A DNA stretch of 64,000 nucleotides from Aphelenchoides besseyi (Eukaryota; Nematoda; Chromadorea; Rhabditida; Aphelenchoididae), in NCBI GenBank assembly GCA_024699855.1, contig JAMPIQ010000001.1, positions 15,190,001-15,254,000 of the forward strand, in the 5' to 3' direction. The notes beneath the pieces were generated by a model. That model was not told the origin of the DNA, searched no databases, and saw only the letters and a program-made list of their open reading frames with translations. Shown here piece after piece: positions 1 through 13,375 of this stretch; position 1 is the first letter of the stretch, and the number at the start of each line of letters is the position of its first letter. A program made the translations under genes and the position numbers.

Positions 1-41
1 AAAAGGCCAATGTTCTTTTTGTCTTCTTCATTAACAGAAAG

Positions 42-1371
42 ATGACCACTCATTCGTGTGTTGTCGTTGTGCTTCTACTTTTCGTCCAATTAGCTGGAGC
101 CGTGAAATCAATTCCGAAATGCACTCTAGATACTCCAGGTTAACTAACCAAACTTCGTTCCATTTAATCTTCAATTCTTAGGTAAAATACCAACTTTTGG
201 GCAACTTTTTGCGACGATGAGAAGGGACGATCCTGAAAAGCCCGATATACTAGATATCGACATTGATTATAGAAAGCACTACAGTGATAAGTCGGTATCT
301 GAGTGTCCTTTTTTCTAATCGTTTTAGATTGTTCCGAAGTGTTAACAACGATATGATGAGATCTGGAAGTTTTTTGCGTTTATACGAGTTTTTGCGAGCT
401 TATGCGGACAACAACATCCATCCAACTGAAGGTTATGTCGCAAAGTTTGAGGAGTTCTTGGACTTTGCAGTAAAAAGTCGTCCTTTTGCACTGCTAATTG
501 AGTACTTCAAACTATGTCGTAAACTTGTCGTTTCACTATTTTGTTGATGATTTAACCATAGAGCATCCCTGGTTCACTACACCACTTCCAGAAGGAGTGA
601 CTAGAGGCGAAGAATTAAAACCGATATTGAGACAACTGTGGTGGGATAAGTTGTACTTCGACAACGTAAATTACCGACCGTTTGTTCACGTGTTTTTTGG
701 ACAAAAGCAAACCGAAGTGGAACAAAGCTCAGCAGGCACACGAAACAACGAATATCGAGCAAGTGGACTACACAGTTGGGTGAGTATTAACGTCCATCGC
801 TATAGTATTGTTCTGTTATAGGTTGGACTGTTTTATCGCGAACGAAGCAGGAAACACAAAGCCAAATATTTGCATCCATGGGATAAACACTATGTATGCC
901 AGTTATCTAATTCAGTTGAATATTCCAGTTTAGGATGTCGTTGCAAATGTTCGAGTTGAACTGATGAGTTCAATTGAGGGCCGAGTATATGGGAAAGGAA
1001 CAAGCGGAATGTTCATGAACACCTCGCCAGCTTTTGACTTCTCTATTTTTACAGCTGCTGTTTTGTACAGAGGCTCAGAAGGTGTCGAAAGAGGTCAAAC
1101 GCTGCGAACATTAGTATGTTTTTATGTTCAGGTTTTGACTCAAATTTTTTAGACTACCTCTATGTATGACTGTCCATTTCATCTTGACCACCGCTTGTAT
1201 TTTGACAATAACGGCGACATTAGAATTTCTACCATCTACCCGGTTCCTTACGTGCCTCCACAGGAAAGGTTGCATGAACTCGATGATTGCATCAATAGCT
1301 TCAATCTCCGAAACGTAGACTGCCCGCGAGCAGAACAACCGGGTGATCCGTTGCCTCTATCAGAACCATAA
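42..1371 (+). CDS. EndoU-family (XendoU-like) secreted endoribonuclease
   Basis: EndoU enzymes cleave RNA at uridylates and leave 2',3'-cyclic phosphate ends. The ATG at 42 opens a hydrophobic signal peptide (VVVVLLLFVQLAGA), so the product is probably secreted. About six exons follow, split by short GT-AG introns near 139-180, 298-326, 480-565, 780-821, 893-932 and 1113-1152. Family motifs come in the right order: PILRQLWWDKLYF, then HVFFGQ with the first catalytic His (families usually have HVFVGE, so the Glu is Gln here), then GLHSWVGLFY with the second His, then MNTSPAFDFSIFTA near the C-terminus, matching the usual GTSPEFEFALYT block. The catalytic Lys is probably the one in EGRVYGKGTSG or just downstream. 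It appears to be a single-domain enzyme of usual length. The exon 3/4 border is the least certain; the family call is firm. Confidence 0.85.
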
Positions 1372-1817
1372 TCGATTTTATGACTTAATTAGTGGAATAA
1401 ATTTGAATGCTTGTTGGACGATCTATCCATGAAATGTGTTTTTGTAATCTTATGTTCTGATACATTGAAAAGCTTTGCGTTTATGTGCCAAGCTGACAAG
1501 CTCGTTACGAACAGAGCGACGCGACATGTTATTCTTCTAGCTATTTAAAGTCAACTGCTGAATTGAATGTTCAACTAAACAGCTTCACGTAAACTAAACG
1601 GTCATGTATCTTGTAAACTTCTCATCATCACTTTAATGAGCATTTTTAACGTTTAAAAGTAACGACAAAGAACTCGGACGTTTTCTGATCGTCTGCTAAT
1701 TGATGCAAAATTTGCAAACTTCAATTCGATTGTCCGGTTCTTCTTTCCTTCGGTCGCTCTGAAAGACAGCAGGTTCGCAGGATTCTTGGTTGTACGAGAA
1801 CTTCTTCTAGGACCGAA
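1372..1817. other. intergenic, EndoU to BTB gene
   Basis: No coding pattern seen. AATAAA-type signals near 1396 fit the 3' end of the EndoU gene. A splice acceptor-like CTTCTTCTAG lies just before the next start codon, suggesting a 5' leader intron or trans-splice site for the BTB gene. Confidence 0.5.
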
Positions 1818-3334
1818 ATGTCGTTGCCGTTTTTGAACAATCGAAAAACGCTAAAATGGGAAATTACGAAGAAACGTTGCAGCGAAATGACTGCTGGAGA
1901 TACTTGGGCATCGCCCCTCTACGAGTTCTACCGCACCGATGGTCCGGTCAAGTTCTACGTCTCCGCGTTCGTCAACTCTCAAGAAACGGACAAACCAGTG
2001 ATGCTGGAAATCAAGGCGAGCAAGGAATCGAATTGGAATTCCGTTGTGAAGTTGTGGGTCGAGACTGCAAGTGGAGCGTGGAGTACACCACGAGGTTATG
2101 TTCATTGACTATAGGTTTATAGTTTTGTTTTAGAGTATTTTACCAGCAAATCTGAAGATCGTAATCTCATTCTCCACTTTAAACTCGATGAACTATTGAA
2201 ACTGTTCACGAAAGCCGAAACGTTTGCTATGTACATCGAGTTTCCGTTCGTTGTCAAATGTCGACGTCCAGTTCCGAGCGAATTGGTTTGTTTGCGTTGG
2301 CCGATTAAAAACTTCAACGACAGTCTTCTGCACCATAATCCCGACTTTTGTGGCCAGAGTGATCGCCTCGCTTTGCCAAAAATCGCTGCCAATCGCTTTC
2401 AAGTTCGCTGGGAGACTCCGAATTTGTGTTTCACGCAATGCGACGTGAAAGGCAGTAACACGAACTTCACACTCGAATATGAAATTTGGGCCGAGAACGA
2501 CTACTCCAAACGTATGCCGAAGTATAGTAAGTATGATCAAATTTGCAGTTCCGTATTTGATATTTCAGATGAAATCTTCAATTTGAAAGACACGGCGAAC
2601 TTCTCCGCTGTTCATCCGCTTCTAACTGAAGAAGTTCACGAGCATTTGAAAGCAGGTCCATTGCGTATTTGTTTGAATGTTCGCGTTTGGCTTGAACCAA
2701 CAAAGGAATGGAAAGATGCTCGCTTCATCGAACGTATTGCACGTACCTTCAACTGCGAGCAATATTCTGATGTGGTGGTTGAAGCTGAGAATCGGCGTTT
2801 TATGGTAAGCGATCATAGTCAACAGATCATTCAATTCATTTAAGGTTTCAAAATCGATTATTTGTGCTCAATCGAAAGTGTTTTATGCGATGTTGACAAA
2901 TCCATTGGATGAGAAAGAAAAAAGTGTGATCAAGTTGCCGTCCTACAAATCTCAGATCGTTGAAGTCTTTCTTCGTTTTCTGTACACGGGCAAAGTCGAA
3001 AATGTGGATGATGTTGCTCTTCAACTCTTGGATATCGCCGATTTCTTCCAAGTCGATCGCTTGATTGTATGCTACTCGTCGTTAAAGTGTTAACTCGTAA
3101 CTTCAATTTCAGAAGATTTGCAGTGATTCTGTGGTCAATCGTTTGAGTTCGATAAATATCATGGAGTGTCTGAAGGCGGCCGCAATCCACGACCACGTTT
3201 CTCCATTCAAATACGGAGTTCTTCAATATGTCAAGCAAAACATCAAGACAATCGTGCAACATCCGGAATTTCATAATCTGGGACTTTTGTATCCGAACAT
3301 TGTCGTCGAAATGCTTCAAGTCTGTGGCTCGTAA
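1818..3334 (+). CDS. BTB/POZ-domain protein with N-terminal MATH-like region
   Basis: Exons run from the ATG at 1818, which sits right after an acceptor-like CTTCTAG. The N-terminal ~330 residues contain one or two MATH/TRAF-like beta domains (blocks KFYVSAFVNSQETDKP and VCLRWPIKNFNDSLL). The C-terminal part is a BTB domain: YSDVVVEAENRRFMV, an intron, then KSIICAQSKVFYAMLTN and IVEVFLRFLYTGKVENVDD, followed by the start of a BACK-like helical tail (LKAAAIHDHVSPFKYGVLQY). Family members bind cullin-3 through BTB and substrates through MATH, recruiting targets for ubiquitination. This gene type is greatly expanded in nematodes. Introns sit near 2096-2133, 2525-2567, 2803-2844 and 3067-3112. 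The MATH assignment is weaker than the BTB one. Confidence 0.75.
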
Positions 3335-3722
3335 CTTTAAGCGATTATGAAATATGTGAATGTAAAAAAGCAAATGTCTGTTAATTCAATGAACTTAGGT
3401 TGAATGTAGCCACAAGATGCTGAATTGACTAAAACTTGTGATATAAGACTTCAGAAGTATTCCAGTCACTAATTGTGAGAACCCGAATGTTTCATTTCGA
3501 CTTGTCGAATTGCAAGCCTTTAATGTGTTCTTCTGATGACTACGAACATCGCGTTCGAATGAAGTGTATTCTTCTAATCATAACTAATCTTCTTATTGTT
3601 GGAGGTTCCGTGGTTTAGTAGTTCAAAGATTCTGAACAGTGGAACGATGTGTTTGTATGATAACAACAAATTCGAAGACTGTACACATTTATTCGTACAT
3701 CAAAATAAGAATCGAGTCTCAC
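3335..3722. other. intergenic between convergent genes
   Basis: No gene seen. A reverse-strand AATAAA near 3686 fits the 3' end of the small reverse-strand gene that follows. Confidence 0.5.
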
Positions 3723-4112
3723 TCATTCGAAGGAACAAATTTCGAGACTACGGGGGGTCCGTCGACGTACACCGATTCTTCGACTCGACACTTCTGTTCT
3801 TTTGCCTAAAACTTGAATTAAATTGTCAGTCAACGGGTTTCGCACTTTTGCTGCGCGTTCCGCTGCTTCGATTTCTGCGTCGATTCTCACTCGCATTTGC
3901 TCTTCGTTTCGTTTTGTCAAGTCGGGACTTTGCAGTTGAGGAGTGGGATTCTTAGCGTGGTGCTGAGGTTGAATCTTCAATTGAGTTTTGGGTTGAGGTT
4001 TCGACTAAAAGAAATTAGACGAACTAACGAAGCAATTAACCTTTCGTCCGCATAGAAAAACAAATGTCGTGATGATCAAGTTCGTCGACAAGACCAAAAA
4101 ATTGACGAGCAT
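3723..4112 (-). CDS. small single-pass membrane protein, unknown function
   Basis: Two exons on the minus strand. The ATG at 4112 starts a hydrophobic helix (VLSTNLIITTFVFLCG). A ~35 base intron (GTTAAT...TTTTAG, about 4006-4040) joins it in frame to a charged tail with PQPKTQLKIQPQHH, an Arg/Glu helix (EEQMRVRIDAEIEAAERAAK) and an Arg-rich end. About 107 residues. The exon structure and the AATAAA just downstream support a real gene. I do not recognise the family. The topology suggests a short signal anchor with a cytosolic charged tail. Confidence 0.55.
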
Positions 4113-4244
4113 TTCGACCAATTTTGATTGCAAATGAAAAGAAATGAATGCGACCCCTCATTTCCGGTCCATCCAATAAACCACCACAATTAATGGCCTC
4201 TTGTTCGTAAAAACAAATAAATTTATTTCAATAAGCAACAACTT

Positions 4245-4745
4245 TTAGGCGTATGCATTTTGGATCATGTCCTGAGCTTTGTCGAAGGTTTTAAAGCCCT
4301 TGGGATCGTCGGCTACAGTGATCGGGTTTTCGACGTCGGGAATCGCGTCGAACTGCTCGCCATCAGTTTCGTTCGCTTGTGCTTCCAACGGCGATTCTCC
4401 CGGTTTGCAGAGTTTCTGAGCTTCACAAATTTCCGTAACCGTCGCACTGGTCAGTTTCTTCAGCTGCTCATCGGTAATTCCATTTCTGCACGTTTGAATT
4501 TCCTTTTCGTCTTTCAGAAGTGAGCACGATGTGATGAGGTCCTGAGAACCGAAGTTGGAAAGTGGAAAAAATGAACTCACATTTTTGAACTGCTCCGAAT
4601 TCTTCGCGTTTTCTTGTTGAAATTTCGTGATCACGGCGTGGCAGAGTGGGCAGAGTTGGTCCTTGGGAATCAGTTCGAAGTCCGTGATGTTTGTTTCGGC
4701 GGAAATGCAAAGCAAAAAGACGAGGAATCCGATCGCTCGGAACAT
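4245..4745 (-). CDS. saposin B-like small secreted protein
   Basis: Minus strand, two exons split by a 39 base intron (4542-4580) that is itself open in frame, so the unspliced reading also stays open. The ATG at 4745 begins a signal peptide (AIGFLVFLLCISA). The mature part has the saposin cysteine layout: CPLCHAVITKFQQ, later TSCSLL, IQTCRNGIT and TEICEAQKLC, which makes six cysteines for three disulfides. Such proteins bind and disturb lipids, in lysosomes or in secretions. The tail after the domain is acidic and loosely structured. An upstream in-frame extension to about 4925 is rejected because the internal ATG gives a proper signal peptide. AATAAA lies at about 4224-4229 on this strand. 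Confidence 0.75.
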   Translation of the reverse strand: MFRAIGFLVFLLCISAETNITDFELIPKDQLCPLCHAVITKFQQENAKNSEQFKNVSSFFPLSNFGSQDLITSCSLLKDEKEIQTCRNGITDEQLKKLTSATVTEICEAQKLCKPGESPLEAQANETDGEQFDAIPDVENPITVADDPKGFKTFDKAQDMIQNAYA

Positions 4746-4958
4746 TTTAACGAACACAAGAAAGCGAACTGAACGCGCGGCGTGTGCAATCGGGGGGCAA
4801 AAAAGGGGGTTCAGTTGGACTGCACAGTCTTGAGCAAAAAAAGGAAATCGAATTGCGAATTCGGTTGAAAACACTCGACCTTTGGGACGCGCGGAGCACT
4901 TGAGAACGAGTTTCTCGGGCGTCAATTTCGTTTATTACATTGAAGAGGAACAGTTTGA

Positions 4959-5993
4959 TTAATCAGTTTTTATTTTGAACTTCTTATAAATAACGGGAAT
5001 CAAACTGAGAAGTCCGAAAGCTGCCAATAGGCCCATCGAACTCCAAGACCAGACGGCGTTTGTGTTCGTCATCATCTGAAGGGTGGTTCCGGATTGAATG
5101 AAAAGACAACTCGGCGGTGCAACACCCGCGAATGTGCCAAAGAAAAACGGCAGAATCGGCACACCGATCACCGGCGATGCGATATTTATGAACCAATTGG
5201 GCAGAATCGGTGTGACTCGTAGAAAGACGATGTAGTTGAAGAGATCACCGCGTTGTCTCTGGACCTAAGAAGACAGTGAAATTTAGAAAAAATCGCAAAT
5301 TAACTTCGTTCTGCCATTTTTTCAGTTTCTCCGGAAAATACCGTCCAACGAGTCCACGGCCAACAGTGAAAGATAAGTAGTAGCACATAGCGGCACCACA
5401 AGCCGAACACTAAAAACCAAGTAGTCAGACAAACTGAGCTCATAAACCAAGTCGTAAAGGCAAACCAAAGGGCAAAACTTCGCTCACAAGTAATTTGATG
5501 TTGATAAAAAGCAAACAAACGTTTATAAACATGATATCAAATGCCTCAGTTTTTGCTAACTCATTTGAAAGCAAGAAACTCCAAATCGAAACTTACAGTG
5601 CAAACCAAAATCAATGCGATCCAAAACGGGAACAAGTAGCCGGCCAAAATGGTCAGAAAGATCGACCCGGGAATAGCGAAAGATTGTAAACTGAAAACAA
5701 ATTACTTGAATTCAACGAAGAGAGAACTCACACAACGTATATCGCAGCAACACCCGAAAGCACCGTGTAGAAATGTTGGTTTTTGTAGTGGGAAAGAACA
5801 CCGCCTAACTGTTTGGCGTCGTCCAGAGATCTCGGCAGTTTGAAGTGAATTCTCTCTTCTCTAAATTCGAATCATGGAAAAAGGAAAAAACAACTCACGG
5901 CGTCATTTCCGGGAAGTTTGCGTAAATGGCCGTCAGAATCGACGCGTACGAAACAACCACCGTAGCGGCAACCACAGCGCGCGTCGAAATCAT
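4959..5993 (-). CDS. TMEM41B: TMEM41B-like VTT-domain ER scramblase
   Basis: Minus strand, about six exons. The reading order matches animal TMEM41B throughout: an N-terminal membrane helix (MISTRAVVAATVVVSYASIL) ending in NFPEMTPREERIHFKLPR, the block LDDAKQLGGVLSHYKNQHF, then LQSFAIPGSIFLTILAGYLF, the VTT core, YIVFLRVTPILPNWFINIA, then PFFFGTFAGVAPPSCLF and a last helix (LLAAFGLLSLIPVIYKK). TMEM41B is an ER phospholipid scramblase needed for autophagosome and lipoprotein formation. Its length, about 270 residues, is normal. The start at 5993 aligns with the family's first helix. The frame stays open upstream to a stop near 6120 but has no ATG there. No damage seen. Confidence 0.9.
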
Positions 5994-8900
5994 CGCAGCA
6001 GACTTCTCAAAATCCCGTGAAATCAATTTTTTCGACCAAAAACCGTCGTCTGATTCGGAAGCAACGGAACGCAAACGCCGCGAAGATTCCGCTCGGGAGT
6101 CGGTCGTCGGTTCTGTTGATTACTCGGGTTAATTTCACTACACGTTTCTTTGCGTGAGTCACGGCGCACGTTCGCTCTTCCGAAATTAACCTTTCGGTTC
6201 AAATGCTCATTTCTGTTCACCTTCGCCGCGAGAGCTCTGAATTCGACTAATTACGCTCGTGGCTCAACTTTTCGACGGTTAACGATCGCGAAGTCTTTGA
6301 AAATTATTGGCTCCATTCATGCGTTGAAAGCGAACTTGTTTCCGGGAATTCGAACATTTTAATTTTTGACCTTCGCGCCGCAGCTGAGAATCGCGAAGTC
6401 GTCCCGGGCAACGCGCAGATGTTCGACACTCGAATTCCGAAGTTTTTTTGCGTCGTGCCGATCAACTCGCCCGTCAGTGGCGTTTTTGTTTATGCGCGCG
6501 ACTGACCGGTCAATCGGCTTTTTTGGCCCACACGACTCCCGACTCGCACATGACCGAGAAAAGACGCAGCTGCCGCGTCGCTACAAAAGCGACGCGATTT
6601 GGAATCTCAAAAATGAATGGAACGCGTAGACGCGCATTTCTCTCGAGACTCCCGTTTCTTCTCGTCGCGCGCGTTTTATTTTTCTGCCCAAAAATCATGT
6701 TCGTTGAGTCTCGTGCGTTTCGCTAATCGGCTTCCCAAAAATCCAATATGAATCGGGAGGCCAGTTTTGGGAGAATTAGCAAAAATTCTACGTGCCCTTT
6801 TGCCTTCTTTTCCTTTTCGGTCCACGATCGTCAGTTGGCGTCGAGACGCACGCCGATCTCGCGAGCTCTCTCGGCATTCAGCTGATCAGTTGGTCGTCTT
6901 TTCTCCGAGCATCGTCGTAATACGGCCGCTTCCTTGTCGTCATCGTTTTTGCGTGTTTTCGACGTCCGAATCGCGCGAATTGGAAATGACAACCGGAAAT
7001 GCGGAACGTTCAACTTCCAATTTTGTTTAAAAGTTTTTTTGGACACCAAAAAACAATTCCATTTAATTAGCCGGTGTTGCAAAAGCTGCTTAGATTCGAC
7101 TTTCTTTTTTGGATCATCAGCTCTTCAGTTTCGATTTTCTTCATGAATATTAAAAGCGCGGAAAACCACTTTGTTGTCGAGAACTCGACCACTTGGTCGT
7201 GTCCACAAATTCCGCAAATTTTAATAAACAAAAAGCTTTCTAAGTCCGAAATCTCGTTATCCTCAAATTGGCACTACAAAAAAAACAAGTCAGTTGTTTA
7301 CTCCAGTTCTTTTGAAACTCTCTTGCAATCATATCCAACCTATTGGGGGTCAATCGGATTCGTACCCTACAGTTACTTCCTTCAATCTCACTTGTAATAG
7401 AGGAACGTTGTTGCATGCTTAAAATGCCATAAACATTTAAAGTACACACGGAAACTTTTTTTGAAAACATTTTTGTTACACTCAGTTTTTTGGTTTCTTT
7501 TCGCTTCAAATCCGCAGATTTCGCGCTCGATTTGCTACGCTCTTCCGGAAAACCTTTGACGGTTCGGATCAACGGTTTCGGTCTTACCGTAACCTTGAGC
7601 CCAACCGTTACGCACTAATTTGGCACCTCGGGATGTCTTCTTTCGCAACTATCCCGGGTCAACCGACGTCGCGGAAGTCAAAGACCGCAAAAATTGAATT
7701 TGTTTTCCAATTAAAATCCTCGGCCGGACGTCAAGGACCAAAACAGAAGGACGATTCAGTTGTAAAGTTTTTCCCAGAACAGGTGATATGATGCATTGAC
7801 AGTTGGGGATTTATGTTCCAAATTACCCATTCCATTTGTAGTCTCTCTTACGTGTAGACGGAAGAGCGTTACGATTGCAAATCGCGTCTTCTGCTCAAAC
7901 AAAATCCCCGTTGTGTGTCCAAAACAAAGGGAAATTATCACACCCGAATTAGTTCCATTTGAGGGGCAACGTGGACGCGATTTCGCTTTCAGTTCGTGCA
8001 AAACCTCAACTTTGGGTTTTAATTCAATTCTCAGGTAAACAACAAAAATTGGATTTTACGTCTGCGAAAACAAATTAGCTACTTGTTTTCGTGATAGTGA
8101 ACTCTGGAATCGTGCTCATAAATGCGATGGCGTAGAAGAAAATTGTTTAATCGAATGTTTTTGTTGGCACAAAACGGAAGTGCGTGGGTTAGAAATGGTG
8201 TGCGCAAACTCGAAAACGTTACCTTGAAATTGAGAAGCTGTTAGATTTGGTTCTGAAGCTTGATTGTGCTGAAAATCCGCGAAATGATGATTTGGGGTGA
8301 GGAGCTTGAATGGAAGTCTGATAGAAGTCATAGAGTTGCTAGAACTCGTTGGGGGAAACAACAGTGCTACGCGATTGAAAACTGGAAAACTTAACGATAA
8401 AGACAAGTCAATTGAGTTTCTTGAACAGTGTGTTGAGAGCCAAAACACTATCAACTGACTGAATTGGCTACTTAAGTGAACGTGTTTGAATGTTGGTACA
8501 AACGAAGCGAAACTTTTGATTCAAAATCACTTGTTAAGCAGATTCATTTGTGGTCGATAAAAATGTATTCGAAAGATTTAATCATATGGGTTAAGAAAGA
8601 ACATGAAACATTAGATAGTTGACTACAAGGGGAATAGATTCGGAAAAGTTGGTCAACGATAACGTGGGAAGTTGGGTACGATATTCGAAGGTGAGAAGAC
8701 AGCAAACAAATTCTATGAAAACAAGCTTAGTTTGTTGATAAGTTGAATTGAGAGAAAAACATGTTGACTAGGGATACGGTAAATGGCAAAAAGAAATGGA
8801 TTCAGTAGTTTTAAGGACTACTCGATGGCATATTTTAACGATCTTATGAATAACATCCCTTAGTTACGTTTTTTTCTGTTGAGAAATGGAAGAGCGAGGG

Positions 8901-10782
8901 AATGAGATGATCAGTCGAGATCGAGAGAGAAACTAGTGTTGAGCCTGTTGCGTGTGTTTATTGAGGTTAGATATTAAGAGAAGAGCATTTCAAGTTCATT
9001 AGAATAGAGTGTTTAAACAACTGAAATAGTCTTGATTGCTTTAAATAGGTGATTTAACGAGTGGCTTTGCTTGTCCCAGCAAAAAAGCGGCTCAATTTCG
9101 AATGAAAATTGCTCCAAATTTGGACACCAAAAGCGGATTATCTTCTTTACCGTGATTTTGCAGAAATTAATTTGCGGATTACTCGACTGTTTTTCAATGT
9201 TTTGTGGGCGCCGTTGATTGCGAATCGAGGCGTTTGATTCGGAACGCTGGAAAACGTCAATTGGAATTAAAGGCGCAGTTTCCGGCTGCTCGTTGCGCTT
9301 GATAAGACGGGCGATTGCCCAAATTTTTGTCATTCTGATCGCAAGCAGGTGAATTCAATTTGCGTGTGGGCCCTTCGAAATGCCAGACGAGAACTTGACC
9401 TTTTGGCTCCTACAAACCCTTCGAGACGCTCAAAACTTTCGCAACGGAAACTCCAATTTTTTCCTGGATCCCAAATACGTAGCAAAAAAACCCAAAGAAC
9501 GTTCGTGCGCGAAAAAATCACACTTTTTGCGTACAAAATTTCTCTCTCTTGATCGCCGCTTTCAAGGACAAACTTCTTTCCAGCGTGAAGACGCAGAATT
9601 TTTATTAAATGCGTTTCTCGCTCGCTCTCTTTCTATCTTAAGGACGGAAGAGTCGCGTGAAGAAGAAGTGTAGTCAGTAGGAATATACGTGATCTTGCGT
9701 CAACTACGCTCTCTGTTGATCGAAGTGTTCGCGCTGGTCTTAATTTTTGAGTTGGAATTCTCTTCACGCTTCGAATTTTTGCGTCCCGAAGAAGAACGTG
9801 GAGGGCAAAGAACCTTTTTTTCTCGCGAATTCGTGTTTTCCACTTCGTTTTCTCTTCGACGTCCATATCAATCGTCTTTCTCACCAATCGATCGACTCCA
9901 ACTAATCGCCCATCTTCTCGCCATTTTTACACTAAATCGAAGGCGCAAAACAAGAAGGGTGACGCGATCGGACGATTTGATTCTCGATAATTTCAACCGG
10001 AAAGCATCCCAAAAATCGTGCGCGTCCTTCTTCTTTTTTGTTTTGTTTGTTAATTTCGTGGTCCAAATGCGGCGACGCAACAGGAAGAACGCGTTTTTTG
10101 GTCTTCAAATTAACCCCCACACTTTCCAATTTAAAACGCTCGAAAATTTTCCGCTTTGCGTATCAAAAATTCAAACGCAAATGCCAAAAAGTTTCCGTTC
10201 TATTCGGTTCGTTGATTTTGAACTAAAAGTTCGGTTTTTTTCCTGCTCAACGATAATCTTTGAGATTCCCAACTCACATTCATGTCTTTTTGCGTCCTTG
10301 ATAATCGAAAAGATGATCGATGGAAATGAATTCTCTGCGTGTCGAAGAAGAAAGGAGAGACTAACAGTCGCCATCATTAAACAAACTCGTCTTTTTTCGA
10401 TTTCTGCGTGTCTTCGAAATCCGAACGCACACGTGATTACTGTGCTCTCTCTTCCCCTCTTTCCTGTGGTCCCAATCGATGAGTCACGCAGAGAAGTTTG
10501 TCTTTCCAATTTTTGAATCAGTAAAAAAGGTGCGACGGCGATCGCAAATTTGCCTTTTTTGTTTCACCAATTTTGACGCGAGAAACGGAAAGAAAATTTT
10601 CGAAATGATTCGCGTGTTTGCGTCTCATTTCTCTCCTTCCGAACAAAAAGCCTTTTTTTCCGTCGTTTCCATGCGCCGTTTCGAAATTCGTGCGCCAAAT
10701 TTCGTCCCGAACGCGGAGGACACAAGATCCTTTTTTTGATCTTCTTAACGTTCTCAACTTGATTCCACGCCGTTATTTTCAG
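5994..10782. other. gene-poor stretch upstream of TEAD
   Basis: About 4.8 kb with no reading frame that shows a family motif or convincing exon borders. Composition is distinctive: many TTTTTCG, CGAA and GCGCG words between 6.0-7.0 kb and 9.0-10.8 kb, which lengthens chance open frames. Since it lies before the TEAD 5' exon it may hold first exons or enhancers of that gene. No RNA gene was recognised. Confidence 0.4.
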
Positions 10783-10830
10783 TTCGATGGTGAACGTGAG
10801 TTGACGACCCGCGATCTTCTGGACCGTTTG
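10783..10830 (+). promoter_or_regulatory. probable TEAD 5' UTR exon with a short uORF
   Basis: The segment is bounded by ATTTTCAG before and GTGAGTTTC after, so it looks like an exon. A next acceptor (AAATTCAG) lies at 11,021, ten bases before the TEAD ATG. It contains an ATG followed by a stop after five codons (MVNVS), a possible upstream open frame that could damp translation. Spliced to the next exon its long frame ends at TAA right before the TEAD start. Confidence 0.5.
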
Positions 10831-11030
10831 GTGAGTTTCGCGTTAATCCGAAAAGTGGGCGGGGCGTTTGATGAGCGTGAGAAAGAAGAAGGAAACGGTG
10901 GGAAATTAAAATGGACGGCCAGAGGCGGGTCCTCGTGGCCATTGGTGGGGAGACTTTCCAGTGTGACTGCCGCGTACCTTACCGGGACAGTCAGTCTTCT
11001 TGTCACTAATCGCAAATTCAGGCCGTTTAA

Positions 11031-12945
<1,915 letters not shown>

Positions 12946-13375
12946 TCTTTTTATCCTGTGGGTTTCGTGACCTCAATTTATGCTAATGGCCGGACATCAT
13001 TGCAACCGAATTCGTTTTTCTATTTGCCAACTAAGTACTCAGTATGCCATTTTTATTCTGCGCCAACTTTCTCTTCTTTTTGGCCAAATTTAGTTTGTAG
13101 AATATGAAGCGTAATAAACAGAACAAAACAATCTCTCTTGATTCGAACGAACAAACAAACAACCATTCAGTTGGCTATCGAGAGCTTTCGATCGTTTAGA
13201 TTGATGAGCGTTGAGTAATCACTCGCAATCACCTTTCTCTCTTTTCCGGTCGATTTGCTTTCTCTTCGCAAATTTGGGTCATCGATGGACGAGAAGAGAA
13301 ATCCGCCGATTTTTCTTTCGCTCAAAACGTTTTTTCGAACAAAATTTACGTTCAAACGAATTATTGCGAATTCTG
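12946..13375. other. intergenic, TEAD 3' end to mucin promoter
   Basis: Contains AATAAA near 13,113 that could end the TEAD transcript. No coding pattern seen. Confidence 0.45.

Noticed and set aside
4746..4925. N-terminal extension of the saposin-like protein
   Set aside because: The internal ATG at 4,745 gives a clean signal peptide; the extension is basic, lies in likely promoter sequence and has no support.
9689..10516. 275-codon open frame upstream of TEAD
   Set aside because: Rich in Phe, Ser and Arg from TTC/TCG/CGA words, no ATG-anchored start or splice context, no family motif; the local composition suppresses stop codons.
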